This document shows positions 42,828 through 51,087 of a stretch of 64,000 nucleotides of DNA, one piece after another (positions within the stretch are counted from its first letter, which is position 1; every line of letters starts with the position of its first letter). Both the position numbers and the translations under genes were made by a program. The stretch comes from Streptomyces flavidovirens DSM 40150. Lineage in GTDB: Bacteria; Actinomycetota; Actinomycetes; Streptomycetales; Streptomycetaceae. The stretch spans positions 1 through 64,000 of the forward strand of contig NZ_AUBE01000029.1 in assembly GCF_000429085.1 (NCBI RefSeq). The letters are read 5' to 3'. Under the pieces are notes generated by a model that saw only the letters and a program-made list of their open reading frames with translations, did not search any database and was not told the origin of the DNA.

Positions 42828-43400
42828 TCACGGGGCGCCCTGGTGGGTCATCTCCACGAGCTTGACGACCGTGTTCCAGTTGCGGCTGGTGCCGGTGATC
42901 CCCTTGAGGAGGGCCGGTCTCGCCAGCACCTCGGCGAGCTTGGAGCGGCCGAGGCCGTCCGGCGTGTAGAGGTAGAGGGCGCGGTCACCGAGGCGGAACT
43001 CCTCGGGGAGGTACGCCGCCGGGTCGACGGAAGCGAACCGGTCGGGGGTGAGCGGCCGCGAGAAGTAGGTGACGTGGAGCTGCTTGCCCGCCAACTCGGC
43101 AGCGGGGAAGGGGCAGGCGTCCGCGACGGCTTTCAGGTAGGCGCCGCTGCGGACCAGGCAGTCGACGGTGAAACCGAAGCGGGTTTCGATGGCCTGCTCA
43201 AGGGCCGCGGCGAGCGCGTCCTCGTCGGAGGCGCCGGGGCCGGCGGCGTCGGTGGTGAAGACGGCGTTGCCGCTCTGGAGGTACGTACGGACATCCCGGT
43301 GGCCGAGTCCGGCCAGCAGCGCCCTGAGTTCCGACATGGGCGCTCGTCTGTGCCCGCCCACATTGATTCCGCGCAGCAGGGCGGCGTACGTCGTCGTCAT
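42828..43400 (-). CDS. DUF1697 family protein
   Basis: 190 residues beginning MTTTYAALLRGINVGGHRR, followed by YLQSGNAVF and the C-terminal GRSKLAEVL...GTSRNWNTVVKL, which together define DUF1697, a small family of unknown function common in actinobacteria and firmicutes. The ATG at 43400 is seven bases after TATCGT, so the transcript is probably leaderless; the 9-codon longer frame is not favoured. Confidence 0.85.
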   Translation of the reverse strand: MTTTYAALLRGINVGGHRRAPMSELRALLAGLGHRDVRTYLQSGNAVFTTDAAGPGASDEDALAAALEQAIETRFGFTVDCLVRSGAYLKAVADACPFPAAELAGKQLHVTYFSRPLTPDRFASVDPAAYLPEEFRLGDRALYLYTPDGLGRSKLAEVLARPALLKGITGTSRNWNTVVKLVEMTHQGAP

Positions 43401-43407
43401 GCGCCAC

Positions 43408-43413
43408 ACGATA
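43408..43413 (-). promoter_or_regulatory. Probable leaderless -10 box for the DUF1697 gene
   Basis: TATCGT on the minus strand ends seven bases before the ATG at 43400. Confidence 0.45.
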
Positions 43414-43477
43414 GGCGGCCGCCGCACCCCGTGGGGGAGGGCACGGCGACCGCCCGTTCGGTGCTGGGGCCGAGTCC

Positions 43478-44677
43478 TTACTCGACGACCTTCAGCAGCT
43501 TGTTCGCCGTGCCGGTGCTCGGGTTGCTGATCTTGTCGAGGGTGGCGCCCCCGGTCAGCGCCGTCGCGACGGCCTCGGGGGTGGCGTCCTTGTGGCCCGC
43601 CAGGTAGACCGCGGCGGCGCCCACGACGTGGGGGGTCGCCATGGACGTACCAGAGATGGTCTTCGTGCCGGTGTCGCTGTCGTTCCAGGACGAGGTGATG
43701 TCCGAGCCGGGCGCGTAGATGTCCACGACCGAGCCGAAGTTGGAGAAGTCGGACTGCGCGTCGTCCTTGGTACTGGAGGCGACCGTGATGGCCTCCTTCA
43801 CGCGGGACGGCGAGCCCTGGCCGGCGTCGCTCGACTCGTTGCCCGCCGCTACGCCGTAGGTGACACCGGAGGCGATGGACTTGCGTACCGCCTCGTCGAG
43901 GGCCTCGTCGGCGCCGCCGCCCAGGCTCATGTTGGCGACGGACGGGCCCTGGTGGTTCTTGGTGACCCAGTCGATGCCGGCGACGACGCTCTCGGTGGTG
44001 CCCGAGCCCTGGTCGTCCAGGACACGGACCGCGACGATCTTCGCCTTCTTCGCTACACCGTGCGCGGCGCCCGCGATGGTTCCGGCGACGTGCGTGCCGT
44101 GGCCGTTGCCGTCGTCGGCGGAGTTGTCGTTGTCCACGGCGTCGAAGCCGTGGGTGGCGCGGCCCCCGAAGTCCTTGTGCGAGATGCGGACTCCGGTGTC
44201 GATGACGTACGCCGTGACGCCCTCGCCCGCGCTGTCCGGGTACGTGTACGTGCTGTCGCCGGCGGTGCCGGTCTGGTCGATGCGGTCGATGCCCCAGGAC
44301 GGCGGGTTGTCCTGCGTCGCGCTGATCGTGAACGTCTTGTTCTGGACGACCTTGGCGACGGACGGGTCAGCGGCGAGGCGCTTGGCCTCGGTCTGCGAAA
44401 GGCCGCTGGCGGAGAAGCCGTTGATGGCGGAGCTGTAGTCGCGCTGCAGCTTGCCGCCGTACTCCTTGGCCAGGTCCTGCTTGTCGGCCTTCTCGTCCAG
44501 CATCACGATGTAGCTGCCCGCGACTGCGCCCTTGGCGTCGGTTCCGTACACATGCCCCTGGGCAACGGGAGCCGCTCCCGCGAAGGAGGAGTTGAGTACG
44601 GTCACGCCTGCCGCTGCCGCCACGGCGGTTATCGCCGCGGTGAGCTTCAGCCGGCTGGAACGCTGGTGAATTGCCAT
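43478..44677 (-). CDS. Secreted S8 serine protease (proteinase K-like)
   Basis: A 399-residue preproenzyme. The signal peptide is about 1-36 (LTAAITAVAAAAGVTVLNSS, cleavage near AGAAP), the I9 propeptide is about 53-118 (GSYIVMLDEKADKQDLAKEY), and the mature protease follows with Asp160 (YVIDTG), His193 (NGHGTHVAG) and Ser near 346 (SGTSMATPH). GAGGAG precedes the ATG by eight bases. It is an extracellular scavenging protease. The upstream 223 bp are unusually AT-rich (around 44790-44830, with ttaataagg) and probably hold the promoter. Confidence 0.92.
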   Translation of the reverse strand: MAIHQRSSRLKLTAAITAVAAAAGVTVLNSSFAGAAPVAQGHVYGTDAKGAVAGSYIVMLDEKADKQDLAKEYGGKLQRDYSSAINGFSASGLSQTEAKRLAADPSVAKVVQNKTFTISATQDNPPSWGIDRIDQTGTAGDSTYTYPDSAGEGVTAYVIDTGVRISHKDFGGRATHGFDAVDNDNSADDGNGHGTHVAGTIAGAAHGVAKKAKIVAVRVLDDQGSGTTESVVAGIDWVTKNHQGPSVANMSLGGGADEALDEAVRKSIASGVTYGVAAGNESSDAGQGSPSRVKEAITVASSTKDDAQSDFSNFGSVVDIYAPGSDITSSWNDSDTGTKTISGTSMATPHVVGAAAVYLAGHKDATPEAVATALTGGATLDKISNPSTGTANKLLKVVE

Positions 44678-44900
44678 GAAGAGGGTGTCTCCTCGTCAAA
44701 ATGTGGGGGGATTCGCCTCCGGACCGGAAGATCTCCGGGGGCTGCCTCGAAACCCTGACGGATTGACACGCTCAGATCAAGACCTTCATGTGCCTGTTAC
44801 TTAGTCAACAAGCTTTCTTAATAAGGAATGGGGCATAGCCCGTCAAGTCAGGCACGAACCCGCGCGCGGATCGTGACGACCCGCTTTTACTGAACCGGCG

Positions 44901-46100
44901 TCAGCGAGTGGGCAGTTCGGCCTCGATGAGGTCGGCTGCCCGCCGGGTGCCGCCCTCGGACGCCATGCCGAGACGGATCTCCTCGGCCCTGCGGGCCACC
45001 TCGGGGTCGTCGAGGAGGCCGAGGACGGCGGCGCGCAGTGCGTCGGCGGTGGCGTCCTCGGTGTCGAGCCTGCGGGCGACGCCGAGCGGCACGAGCATGT
45101 CGGCGTTGCCGAACTGGTCGACGGCCTGCGGGACGGCGACCATCGGCGTACCGGTGGCGAGGCCCTCCTGGCTGCCGCCCGCGCCCGCGTGGGTGATGAA
45201 GGCGTCCGCCTGCTTGAGGACGGCGAGCTGCGGCACCCAGTTGTGCACCTCGATGCTGGCCGGTACCTCGCCCAGCTCCGACTCGTCCACGTACTTGCCG
45301 ATCTGGAGCACGACGTGCCAGCCGGGCAGGTCACCGAAGGCCTTGACGCACGCGCGGTAGAAGCCGGGCTGCTTGGTGAACGACGAACCGAGCGACACCA
45401 GCAGGACCTTGTCCGCCCCGGCCGGGCGCTGCCAGTCGCCCTGGTCCGCGCGGTCGCCCTGGCAGGCTCCGACGAAGGTGTACACGGACTCGTCGACGCG
45501 GTCGGCGTTGGGCTGGAGGACCTTGGGGATGAGGACGACCGCCCGGCGGGGGCAGGCGATCAGCCGGTCGGGGTGCGTGTCGATGCCGTTCTCCGCGAGC
45601 CACGCCTCGAAGCGGGCGTAATACGCCTTGCCGCGCCCGGACGCTTTGAGGTCGGCGTACATCGGCTCGGCGACTTCCTCCTCGTACCCCTCCCAGGGGA
45701 CCAGGTTGGGCCAGAGGGAGACGGCGGGCACGCCCCACCGGTGGGCGAGCACGGGCGCCGGGTACGCCGTGATGTCGTGGATGACGAGGTCCGGCTCGTC
45801 CCCCTCGAACGCCCGGGCCAGTTGTGGCAGCACCTGGATGGCGTCGTTGAGGAACGGTTCGATGTTGTCGATCAGCTCGGTTCCCCACGCCTCGGGATCG
45901 TCGTCCGTGGGCAGCGTCGAGCGGTAGATCACGGGCGTCGCGCCGGTGATGGCGACCTTCTCGGCGAACGAGGCGGGGATCGCGTAACTGACGCGGTGAC
46001 CACGGGCGACGAGCTCCCGGATCACTTCGATGCTCGGGTTCACGTGCCCGGGGGCGGCGATCGAGAACATGGCGATGTGGGCACGCTTGCGTGAAGTCAC
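44901..46100 (-). CDS. Macrolide-type UDP-glycosyltransferase, OleD/MgtA-like
   Basis: A 399-residue GT-B enzyme very similar to OleD of Streptomyces antibioticus, which inactivates macrolides by glucosylation. Starting at the GTG of 46100, His19 (AAPGHVNPS) and Asp109 (LVIHDIT) align with OleD's catalytic His19/Asp110. Other shared blocks are PNLVPWEGYEEEVAEPMY, YTFVGACQGDRADQGDWQRP and the UDP-binding THAGAGGSQEGLATGTPMVAVPQAVDQ region. A TATGGT box six bases before the GTG suggests a leaderless, drug-inducible promoter overlapped by a palindrome. It lies just after a sugar ABC importer on the same strand. Confidence 0.88.
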   Translation of the reverse strand: MTSRKRAHIAMFSIAAPGHVNPSIEVIRELVARGHRVSYAIPASFAEKVAITGATPVIYRSTLPTDDDPEAWGTELIDNIEPFLNDAIQVLPQLARAFEGDEPDLVIHDITAYPAPVLAHRWGVPAVSLWPNLVPWEGYEEEVAEPMYADLKASGRGKAYYARFEAWLAENGIDTHPDRLIACPRRAVVLIPKVLQPNADRVDESVYTFVGACQGDRADQGDWQRPAGADKVLLVSLGSSFTKQPGFYRACVKAFGDLPGWHVVLQIGKYVDESELGEVPASIEVHNWVPQLAVLKQADAFITHAGAGGSQEGLATGTPMVAVPQAVDQFGNADMLVPLGVARRLDTEDATADALRAAVLGLLDDPEVARRAEEIRLGMASEGGTRRAADLIEAELPTR

Positions 46101-46106
46101 GCCCCG

Positions 46107-46112
46107 ACCATA
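46107..46112 (-). promoter_or_regulatory. Probable leaderless -10 box for the glycosyltransferase gene
   Basis: TATGGT (minus strand) ends six bases before the GTG at 46100. Confidence 0.5.
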
Positions 46113-46114
46113 AG

Positions 46115-46131
46115 CGAGACGATACGTCTCG
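46115..46131. promoter_or_regulatory. Palindromic operator (CGAGACG-ATA-CGTCTCG)
   Basis: Perfect 7-bp arms with a 3-bp centre, directly upstream of the -10 box of the glycosyltransferase gene, in the 42-bp gap after the binding-protein gene. The size and symmetry suit a TetR-family repressor. No such regulator is encoded in the window. Confidence 0.6.
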
Positions 46132-46142
46132 TGCAATCTGAA

Positions 46143-47459
46143 TCAGCGTTGATAGCGGGCGAGTACCAAGTTGCCGTCCTCGACCAGGCGCTTCTCCAGC
46201 TCCTCGGCGTCGATCGCGCCGCTGTAGTACTCCTGGTAGGCGGGGGTCGCCACCTTGTCCTTCCACTCGGGATAGCCGCGCACCGACTGTGCCGGCGCCG
46301 GCACCAGATGCCCGGCGAGCGCGGTGCCGGTGGCCCAGCCGTCCTTCTCGGCGCGCAGGGCCGGGTCCTTCAGCGCCCGGGTGCCGGTCGGCAGCATCCA
46401 GTCGCCCTTGGCGAGGCGCGCCATGTTGGCGGGCCGGAGGAAGAAGTCGATGAACTCCATCGCCTCCTTCTTGTACGGGCTGTCCTCGGCGATCGACAGC
46501 GTCTGGGGGCTCACGCCCTGGGCCGGTCCCCCGGCGCCCGCCGGGGCAGGCAGCACCGTCCACTCGAAGCCCTCGGGCGCCTGCTGCACGATCTGCTGCC
46601 GGTAGGAGAAGCCGAGCGGCACCATGGCGTACTTGCCCCCGAAGAAGCCGGGCAGGGTGTCGGAGCCGCCCATGCCGAGGGTGGCCGCCGATGCGCTCCT
46701 GTCGGTGTTGACCTGGTCGTGGACGGTGGCGGGGACCACGGCGTCGCCCTCGGTGAAGCGCACCTTCGCCTTGCCGTCGGCGTCGCGGTGGAAGAGCTGC
46801 CCGCCCGCCGAGAGCCCGAGGTTGAGGGTGGCGGAGACGGGGTCCTTCAGGGGCCAGGCGACGCCGAACCGCTTGCCGTCGCCGCCGCTCAGTTCCTTGG
46901 CGATCTGCCGGAACTCCGGCCAGCTCCACGGCTTTTGGGGAGTCGGGATGCGTACGCCCGATTCCCTGAGGATCTTCTCGTTCGCGATCAGGACCCTCGG
47001 CTCCTGGAGAAACGGCACGCCGTACACCCCCTCGCCGAACGTCGCTGTCTCCCAGCTTCGCGGCGGGATGTCGCTCTTGAGCCGGGCGGGCAGCAGCTCA
47101 CGCAGATCGGCGAGGTAGCCGCCGTACGCGAAGTCGGCCAGGTCGTCGGAGGCGTCGTGGATGATGTCCGGCGCCTCGCCGCCCTCGAAGGACGTCAGAA
47201 GCTGGTCGTGGACGCTGTCCCAGCTCCCCTGGACGTACTCGACGCGGACGCCGGGATGCGCGGCGTTCCACTCGTCGACGAGCTCCTTGTTGGCGTCGAC
47301 GGACTCCTTCTGCCAGGCGAGGGACTGGAAGCGGAGCGTGATCTTCCCATCGGTGTCGCGGCCGCCGCCGCCGTCCGAGCAGCCGGTGAGCAGCAGGAGC
47401 GAGGCGAGCGCGGTGGCCGTGAGCCGCTTCGCCTTCGTGAGCCGGGCGATACGTCGCAT
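46143..47459 (-). CDS. Sugar ABC transporter substrate-binding lipoprotein
   Basis: A 438-residue extracellular binding protein of the family 1 (maltose/oligosaccharide) type. The signal peptide is LTATALASLLLLTGC with a lipobox Cys, then GKITLRFQSLAWQKES, DEWNAAHPGVRVEYVQGSWD and the typical PYKKEAMEFIDFFLRPANMA near the C terminus. Its start overlaps the upstream permease stop (ATGA). The cognate sugar is unknown. Confidence 0.88.
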   Translation of the reverse strand: MRRIARLTKAKRLTATALASLLLLTGCSDGGGGRDTDGKITLRFQSLAWQKESVDANKELVDEWNAAHPGVRVEYVQGSWDSVHDQLLTSFEGGEAPDIIHDASDDLADFAYGGYLADLRELLPARLKSDIPPRSWETATFGEGVYGVPFLQEPRVLIANEKILRESGVRIPTPQKPWSWPEFRQIAKELSGGDGKRFGVAWPLKDPVSATLNLGLSAGGQLFHRDADGKAKVRFTEGDAVVPATVHDQVNTDRSASAATLGMGGSDTLPGFFGGKYAMVPLGFSYRQQIVQQAPEGFEWTVLPAPAGAGGPAQGVSPQTLSIAEDSPYKKEAMEFIDFFLRPANMARLAKGDWMLPTGTRALKDPALRAEKDGWATGTALAGHLVPAPAQSVRGYPEWKDKVATPAYQEYYSGAIDAEELEKRLVEDGNLVLARYQR

Positions 47460-48298
47460 CACGCCTTCACCGCCCCGGCCATCATCCCGCCGGTGATCCG
47501 CTTCTGGATCACGGCGAACACGACGAGAGAAGGGAGCGTGGCGAGGAACGCGGCGGCGGCGAGCGGGCCGAGGTCGGCCACGCCCTCGGCACCGAGGAAG
47601 TGGGTGAGCACGACCGGCAACGTCTGCAGGGAAGGGGTCTTGAGCAGGACGAGCGCGAAGAAGAACTCGTTCCATGCGGTGATGAACGCGAACAGCGCGG
47701 TGGCGACGATGCCGGGGGCCAGCAGCGGGGCGGTGACGGAGACGAGCGTACGGAGCCTGCTCGCGCCGTCGACCGCGGCGGCCTCCTCCAGCTCGGGCGG
47801 TACGGCCCGGACGTAACCGACCAGCATCCACAGCGCGAAGGGCAGCGACCACACGACGTACACCATGATCAGGCCCACCAGGGAGTTGATGAGGTGGAAA
47901 TTCTTGAGGATCAGGAAGAGCGGGATGATCACCAGGACGAAGGGGAACGCCTGGCTGATCACGACCCAGCCGGTGGCGGCGGCGGAGAGCTTGTTGCGGT
48001 GGCGGGCCATGACGTACGCCATCGGGGTCGCGATGACGACGGCGATGAGGGCCGCCGAGAGGGCGGCGAGGAGGCTGTTGAGCGCCGCTTCCAGCAGGGG
48101 CTGTTCGTCGGAGGCCTGACGGAAGTTGTCGAGGGTCGGGTTCTGCGGGATCCAGGTGGGGTGCAGGGAGCCCAGCTCGCGCGGCGGCTTGAAGGCCGTC
48201 GAGACCAGCCAGAGGAAGGGGAAGGCGAGAAAGACCAGGTAGCAGAGGAGCGCGAGGTACTGGCCGGCGCGTGCCGGCCTGCTGGTGCGGATCGTCAC
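47459..48298 (-). CDS. Carbohydrate ABC transporter permease (MalG type)
   Basis: 279 residues, six membrane helices (YLALLCYLVFLAFPFLWLVS; VVISQAFPFVLVIIPLFLIL and others). The EAA loop is ELEEAAAVDGASRLRTLVSV. The start GTG at 48298 overlaps the MalF-type stop (GTGA) and gives VTIRTSRPARAGQYLALL. Confidence 0.88.
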   Translation of the reverse strand: MTIRTSRPARAGQYLALLCYLVFLAFPFLWLVSTAFKPPRELGSLHPTWIPQNPTLDNFRQASDEQPLLEAALNSLLAALSAALIAVVIATPMAYVMARHRNKLSAAATGWVVISQAFPFVLVIIPLFLILKNFHLINSLVGLIMVYVVWSLPFALWMLVGYVRAVPPELEEAAAVDGASRLRTLVSVTAPLLAPGIVATALFAFITAWNEFFFALVLLKTPSLQTLPVVLTHFLGAEGVADLGPLAAAAFLATLPSLVVFAVIQKRITGGMMAGAVKA

Positions 48299-49215
48299 TG
48301 GTCTTCGGCTCCCTTCAGGCGGCCCACGAGGTAGAAGGCGAGCATCACCGAGATCACCGCGACCATGACGCAGCCCATGGCGGCGGCGTAACCGAACTGG
48401 CCGTACCGGAAGGCCTGTTCGTACGCGAAGAGCATGGGCAGCCGGGTGCGGCCGCCGGGGCCGCCGCTGGTCAGGACGTAGACCAGCGCGAAGGAGTTGA
48501 AATTCCAGATGAAATTGAGCGCGGTGATGGCGAGGGCGACCGGTTTGATGGCGGGCCAGGTGACGGTACGGAAGCGGCGCCATGCACCGGCGCCGTCGAG
48601 GGCGGCGGCCTCGTGCAGCTCGTGCGGGGTGTTCTGGAGGCCGGCGAGCAGGGCCACCGTGGTCTGGGGCATGCCCGCCCAGATGCCGACGAGTATGACG
48701 GCGGGCAGGGCGGTGGCGAGGCCGGTCAGCCAGTCGCGTCCGTCGCCCAGGCCCAGGTCGCGGACGGTCTCGTTCAGGATCCCGGCGTCGGGGTGGTAGA
48801 CGAGGCGCCACATGATGCCGACGACCACTTCCGGCATGGCCCACGGGATGATGGCGAGCGCCCTGGCCAGCCAGCGGAAGCGGAGGTTCTGGTTGAGCAG
48901 GAGGGCGAGGCCGAGCGCCAGCAGGAACTGGGGAACGCTCACCCCGACCGCCCAGAGCAGGCCGATCCGGAACGAGTCCCAGAAGAGCGTGTCGTGCAGC
49001 AGGTCCTGGAAGTTCAGCAGCCCGATCCACTGGGTGGGTGTGGTGCGGCCCGACTGGGCGTCGGTGAAGGCGAGGGCTGTGCCGTAGAGCAGCGGGCCGA
49101 CGCTGAGGATCAGGATCGGGATGAGCGCGGGCAGCACCAGGAACCAGGCGCCACGGTCCGCCACACCACTGCTGGAGCTTCTGCCGGACCGCGCCTTCGC
49201 GGTCTTCGATGTCAC
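48295..49215 (-). CDS. Carbohydrate ABC transporter permease (MalF type)
   Basis: 306 residues from the GTG at 49215, which has AAGGAG eight bases upstream; the longer frame to 49281 is less likely. There are six helices, and the EAA loop is ELHEAAALDGAGAWRRFRTV. It is the first gene of the importer operon (MalF-MalG-binding protein). There is no ATPase gene; in Streptomyces such systems share the ATPase MsiK. Confidence 0.88.
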   Translation of the reverse strand: MTSKTAKARSGRSSSSGVADRGAWFLVLPALIPILILSVGPLLYGTALAFTDAQSGRTTPTQWIGLLNFQDLLHDTLFWDSFRIGLLWAVGVSVPQFLLALGLALLLNQNLRFRWLARALAIIPWAMPEVVVGIMWRLVYHPDAGILNETVRDLGLGDGRDWLTGLATALPAVILVGIWAGMPQTTVALLAGLQNTPHELHEAAALDGAGAWRRFRTVTWPAIKPVALAITALNFIWNFNSFALVYVLTSGGPGGRTRLPMLFAYEQAFRYGQFGYAAAMGCVMVAVISVMLAFYLVGRLKGAEDQ

Positions 49216-49340
49216 GGAATCGACTCCTTCGGGCGGCTCGGCCGATCTGGACTGCCCGGCCGCCCCGGCGGCCCCCGTCATCGTGCTGACGGGTCATCGG
49301 TTCGTCAACCCCACCTGCAGGAATGCGAGAATCGGTGCTC

Positions 49341-50204
49341 ATGGACGAGACACGAGCACGCAAGGTTCTGGCCACTGCCGGACTCCCCGCCTCCGCCGCC
49401 GACGCGAAGCTGCTGGCGCTGGGCGAGAACGCGGTGTTCGCGGCCGGCGCCATGGTCGTCAAGGTCGGCCGCCGCGACCCGGAGCTGGTGGCGCGGGCCG
49501 AGCGTGAGCTGGCCGTCGCGGCCTGGCTCGCCGCTTCGGGCGTCCCCGCCGTACGGGCCGCCGAGCCGAAGCCCCGTGTGGTGGACGGCCACCCGATGAC
49601 GCTGTGGCACCGGCTGCCCGAGTCCGTACGGCCTGCGGGCCCGCAGGATCTCGCAGCGCTGCTGCGCCTCGTCCACGCCCTGCCCGCACCCCCCTTCCCC
49701 CTCCCCCGGCGTGAGCTGCTGGGCGGCGTCGAGCGGTGGCTGCGGCTCGCCGGGGACGCGATCGACCCGGCCGACGCCGCGTACCTGCGCGAGCGGCGCG
49801 ACGGCTTCGCGGCGGCGTCGGCCGCGCTCACCCCGCACTTGCCTCAGGGGCCGATCCACGGCGACGCGCTTCCCCGCAACGTCCATGTCGGTCCCGAAGG
49901 GCCGGCCCTGGTCGACCTGGAGACCTTCGCCGCCGACTTCCGCGAGCACGACCTGGTAGTCATGGCCCTCTCGCGCGACCGCTACGGCCTGGCGCCCGAG
50001 GCGTACGACACGTTCACCTCGGCGTACGGCTGGGACGTACGCGAATGGGCGGGCTTCGCGGTGCTGCGCGGGGCCCGTGAGACGGCCAGCGCCGCCTGGG
50101 TGGCGCAGCACGCCCCGTCCAGCCCGGCGGCGCTCGCCGAGTTCCGCCGGCGGGTGGCGTCCCTGCGCGACGGCGACCCGGAGGTCCGCTGGTATCCGTT
50201 CTGA
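49341..50204 (+). CDS. Aminoglycoside-phosphotransferase-fold kinase
   Basis: 287 residues. The ATP-binding Lys is in AMVVKVGRR, and the catalytic loop HGDALPRNVHV and metal Asp in LVDLETF follow the APH/choline-kinase fold. Nothing links it specifically to aminoglycosides; many Streptomyces members phosphorylate unknown small molecules. The ATG at 49341 is preferred over one at 49323. It diverges from the sugar importer and converges on the exonuclease gene. Confidence 0.78.
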   Translation: MDETRARKVLATAGLPASAADAKLLALGENAVFAAGAMVVKVGRRDPELVARAERELAVAAWLAASGVPAVRAAEPKPRVVDGHPMTLWHRLPESVRPAGPQDLAALLRLVHALPAPPFPLPRRELLGGVERWLRLAGDAIDPADAAYLRERRDGFAAASAALTPHLPQGPIHGDALPRNVHVGPEGPALVDLETFAADFREHDLVVMALSRDRYGLAPEAYDTFTSAYGWDVREWAGFAVLRGARETASAAWVAQHAPSSPAALAEFRRRVASLRDGDPEVRWYPF

Positions 50205-50253
50205 GGCGCGGTCAGCCGCCTCCGGATGCGGGGCAGCCGCCTCTCGATCCGGG

Positions 50254-50976
50254 TCAGAGCGCGACCGGGTTGAGTTCGCGCAGCGGCCACCGGGGATCGA
50301 TGACCGCGTCCGGGGAGCCCTTCCTGCGGAGGAACTCCTGGAAGTCGGCGGCCCAGTCGGCGTACCACTGGATCTGCTTGTCGTGCAGCTCGGCAGGGGT
50401 CAGCGCCGCGATCGACGGGTGGCGCTCGGCTATCGCGCGGGCGACCCTGACCGCCGCGAGCGCGTCGGCCGAGGCCTCGTGGGCGCCGTCCAGGACCACG
50501 CCGTACTCGACACAGACGGCTTCCAGCGTCCGCTTGCCCCTGCGGTAGCGGTCGACGGCGCGGTCGATCGTGTACGGATCGATGACGGGGCCGATGCCGG
50601 CGCCGCCCCGCCGCTCACTCAGTGACGGCAGCCCGTGCCTGCGCAACTCGGCCGCGAGCAGCGTCAGATCGAATGCGGCGTTGTAGGCGACGATGGGCAC
50701 CCCTTGCGCCCAGTACCCGGTGAGGGTCTCCGCGATCTGGTCGGCTACCTCACGGGCCGGCCTGCCCTCCGCCCCGGCACGCTCGCTGCTGATCCCGTGG
50801 ATCGCCGACGCCTGCGCCGGAATGCGGATGCCCGGGTCGGCCAGCCAGTCGCGCTGCCGGGACACCCTGCCGTCCTTCACGCCGACGATCGCGGCGGTGA
50901 CGATGCGGGACTCCAGCGGCTCCGTGCCGGTCGTCTCCAGGTCGAATCCGACCAGCGGTTCCCCGTGCCATCCCAT
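50254..50976 (-). CDS. DnaQ-like 3'-5' exonuclease (DEDDh)
   Basis: 240 residues. Exo I is VGFDLETTGT, Exo II includes AYNAAFDLTLL and Exo III is AHEASADALAAVRV with the catalytic His. It is a free-standing epsilon-like exonuclease without polymerase-binding extensions. The ATG at 50976 has an AAGGAGG site. Likely roles are RNA or DNA end trimming or repair; the gene is common in Streptomyces. Confidence 0.85.
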   Translation of the reverse strand: MGWHGEPLVGFDLETTGTEPLESRIVTAAIVGVKDGRVSRQRDWLADPGIRIPAQASAIHGISSERAGAEGRPAREVADQIAETLTGYWAQGVPIVAYNAAFDLTLLAAELRRHGLPSLSERRGGAGIGPVIDPYTIDRAVDRYRRGKRTLEAVCVEYGVVLDGAHEASADALAAVRVARAIAERHPSIAALTPAELHDKQIQWYADWAADFQEFLRRKGSPDAVIDPRWPLRELNPVAL

Positions 50977-51087
50977 CGTGGGACCTCCTTCGTGATGCTC
51001 CCCCGGAAGCTCCCCGGTGGAGAACCACCCTCGCACGCACCACTGACAACGCCCTCGGAGGCGGGCAGGACAGCGGTCGGGAACCGG

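Noticed and set aside
47460..47852. N-terminal extension of the sugar-binding protein
   Set aside because: It overlaps the permease gene in another frame; the lipoprotein signal peptide begins at 47459.
49216..49281. Longer start of the MalF-type permease
   Set aside because: The GTG at 49215 has AAGGAG at eight bases; the extension has no binding site and no family similarity.
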